A DNA stretch of 33,023 nt. It comes from Acidovorax sp. A1169 (lineage in GTDB: Bacteria; Pseudomonadota; Gammaproteobacteria; Burkholderiales; Burkholderiaceae_C). The notes below the pieces were generated by a model. That model did not search any database. It saw only the letters and a list, made by a program, of their open reading frames with translations, and was not told the DNA's origin. Of this stretch, positions 33,017 to 33,023 are shown piece by piece (positions within the stretch are counted from its first letter, which is position 1; the number at the start of each line of letters is the position of its first letter). The translations under genes were made by a program, and so were the position numbers. Where the stretch lies: the NCBI RefSeq assembly GCF_030704685.1, contig NZ_JAUZDX010000033.1:1-33023 (forward strand), given 5' to 3'.

Positions 33017-33023
33017 TTCCGAT

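Overview
The window looks like core chromosome of a high-G+C betaproteobacterium, order Burkholderiales and most likely family Comamonadaceae (Acidovorax-like). The evidence is the strong G/C bias at third codon positions, the gene order (alaA-type aminotransferase, hom, thrC, molybdenum-cofactor genes, clpB on one strand), and the protein types (PIN-PhoH ATPase, Mth938-like protein, ClsC-like phospholipase D). This placement rests on recognition, not on a search. No tRNA, rRNA, CRISPR array, insertion sequence, phage gene or replication origin was seen. No gene-free stretch exceeds 300 bases; the longest is the 260-base leader in front of a dapA-like gene (21324-21583).

Layout. 1-2848 (+): the 3' part of a PilY1-like type IV pilus tip protein and a type IV pilin, both visibly poorer in G+C than what follows. 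2885-5382 (+): ribD, then an ammonium transporter gene with a textbook sigma-54 promoter and an NtrC-like site. 5497-7341 (+): a ClsC-like phospholipase D lipoprotein, converging on dusC (-). 8439-8984 (+): a hypothetical protein. 9010-10690 (-): a GNAT acetyltransferase followed by a methyltransferase. 10824-11378 (-): a hypothetical protein with one Asp-box-like motif. 11563-14029 (+): a NarL/LuxR-type response regulator overlapping a hybrid histidine kinase. 14001-15440 (-): a coniferyl-aldehyde-dehydrogenase-type ALDH whose 3' end overlaps the kinase gene tail to tail.

15548-19416 (-): an unknown 76-residue protein translationally coupled to moaE, then clpB with a near-perfect heat-shock (sigma-32) promoter, then a small TTG-start membrane protein. 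19480-22489 (+): an unknown 84-residue protein, an acyltransferase-3 membrane protein, a 113-residue conserved hypothetical and a dapA-like aldolase. This block sits between moaE and the other molybdenum-cofactor genes. 22517-29812 (-): alaA-type aminotransferase, a secreted DUF1176-like protein, hom, thrC, a terminator, then mobB-moeA-moaD linked by two 4-base ATGA overlaps. 29957-32966 (+): an Mth938-like protein, a Bcp/PrxQ peroxiredoxin and a PIN-PhoH ATPase ending at a strong terminator.

The most unusual region is the leader of the dapA-like gene. It has a good -10 box 7 bases before the ATG of a 29-codon reading frame that ends in a lysine cluster, then a nested hairpin whose 5' arm can pair alternatively with the end of that reading frame, then a 29-base pure pyrimidine tract. 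Together these look like an attenuator not matching any family I recognise. Most of the rest is ordinary, well-preserved core metabolism.
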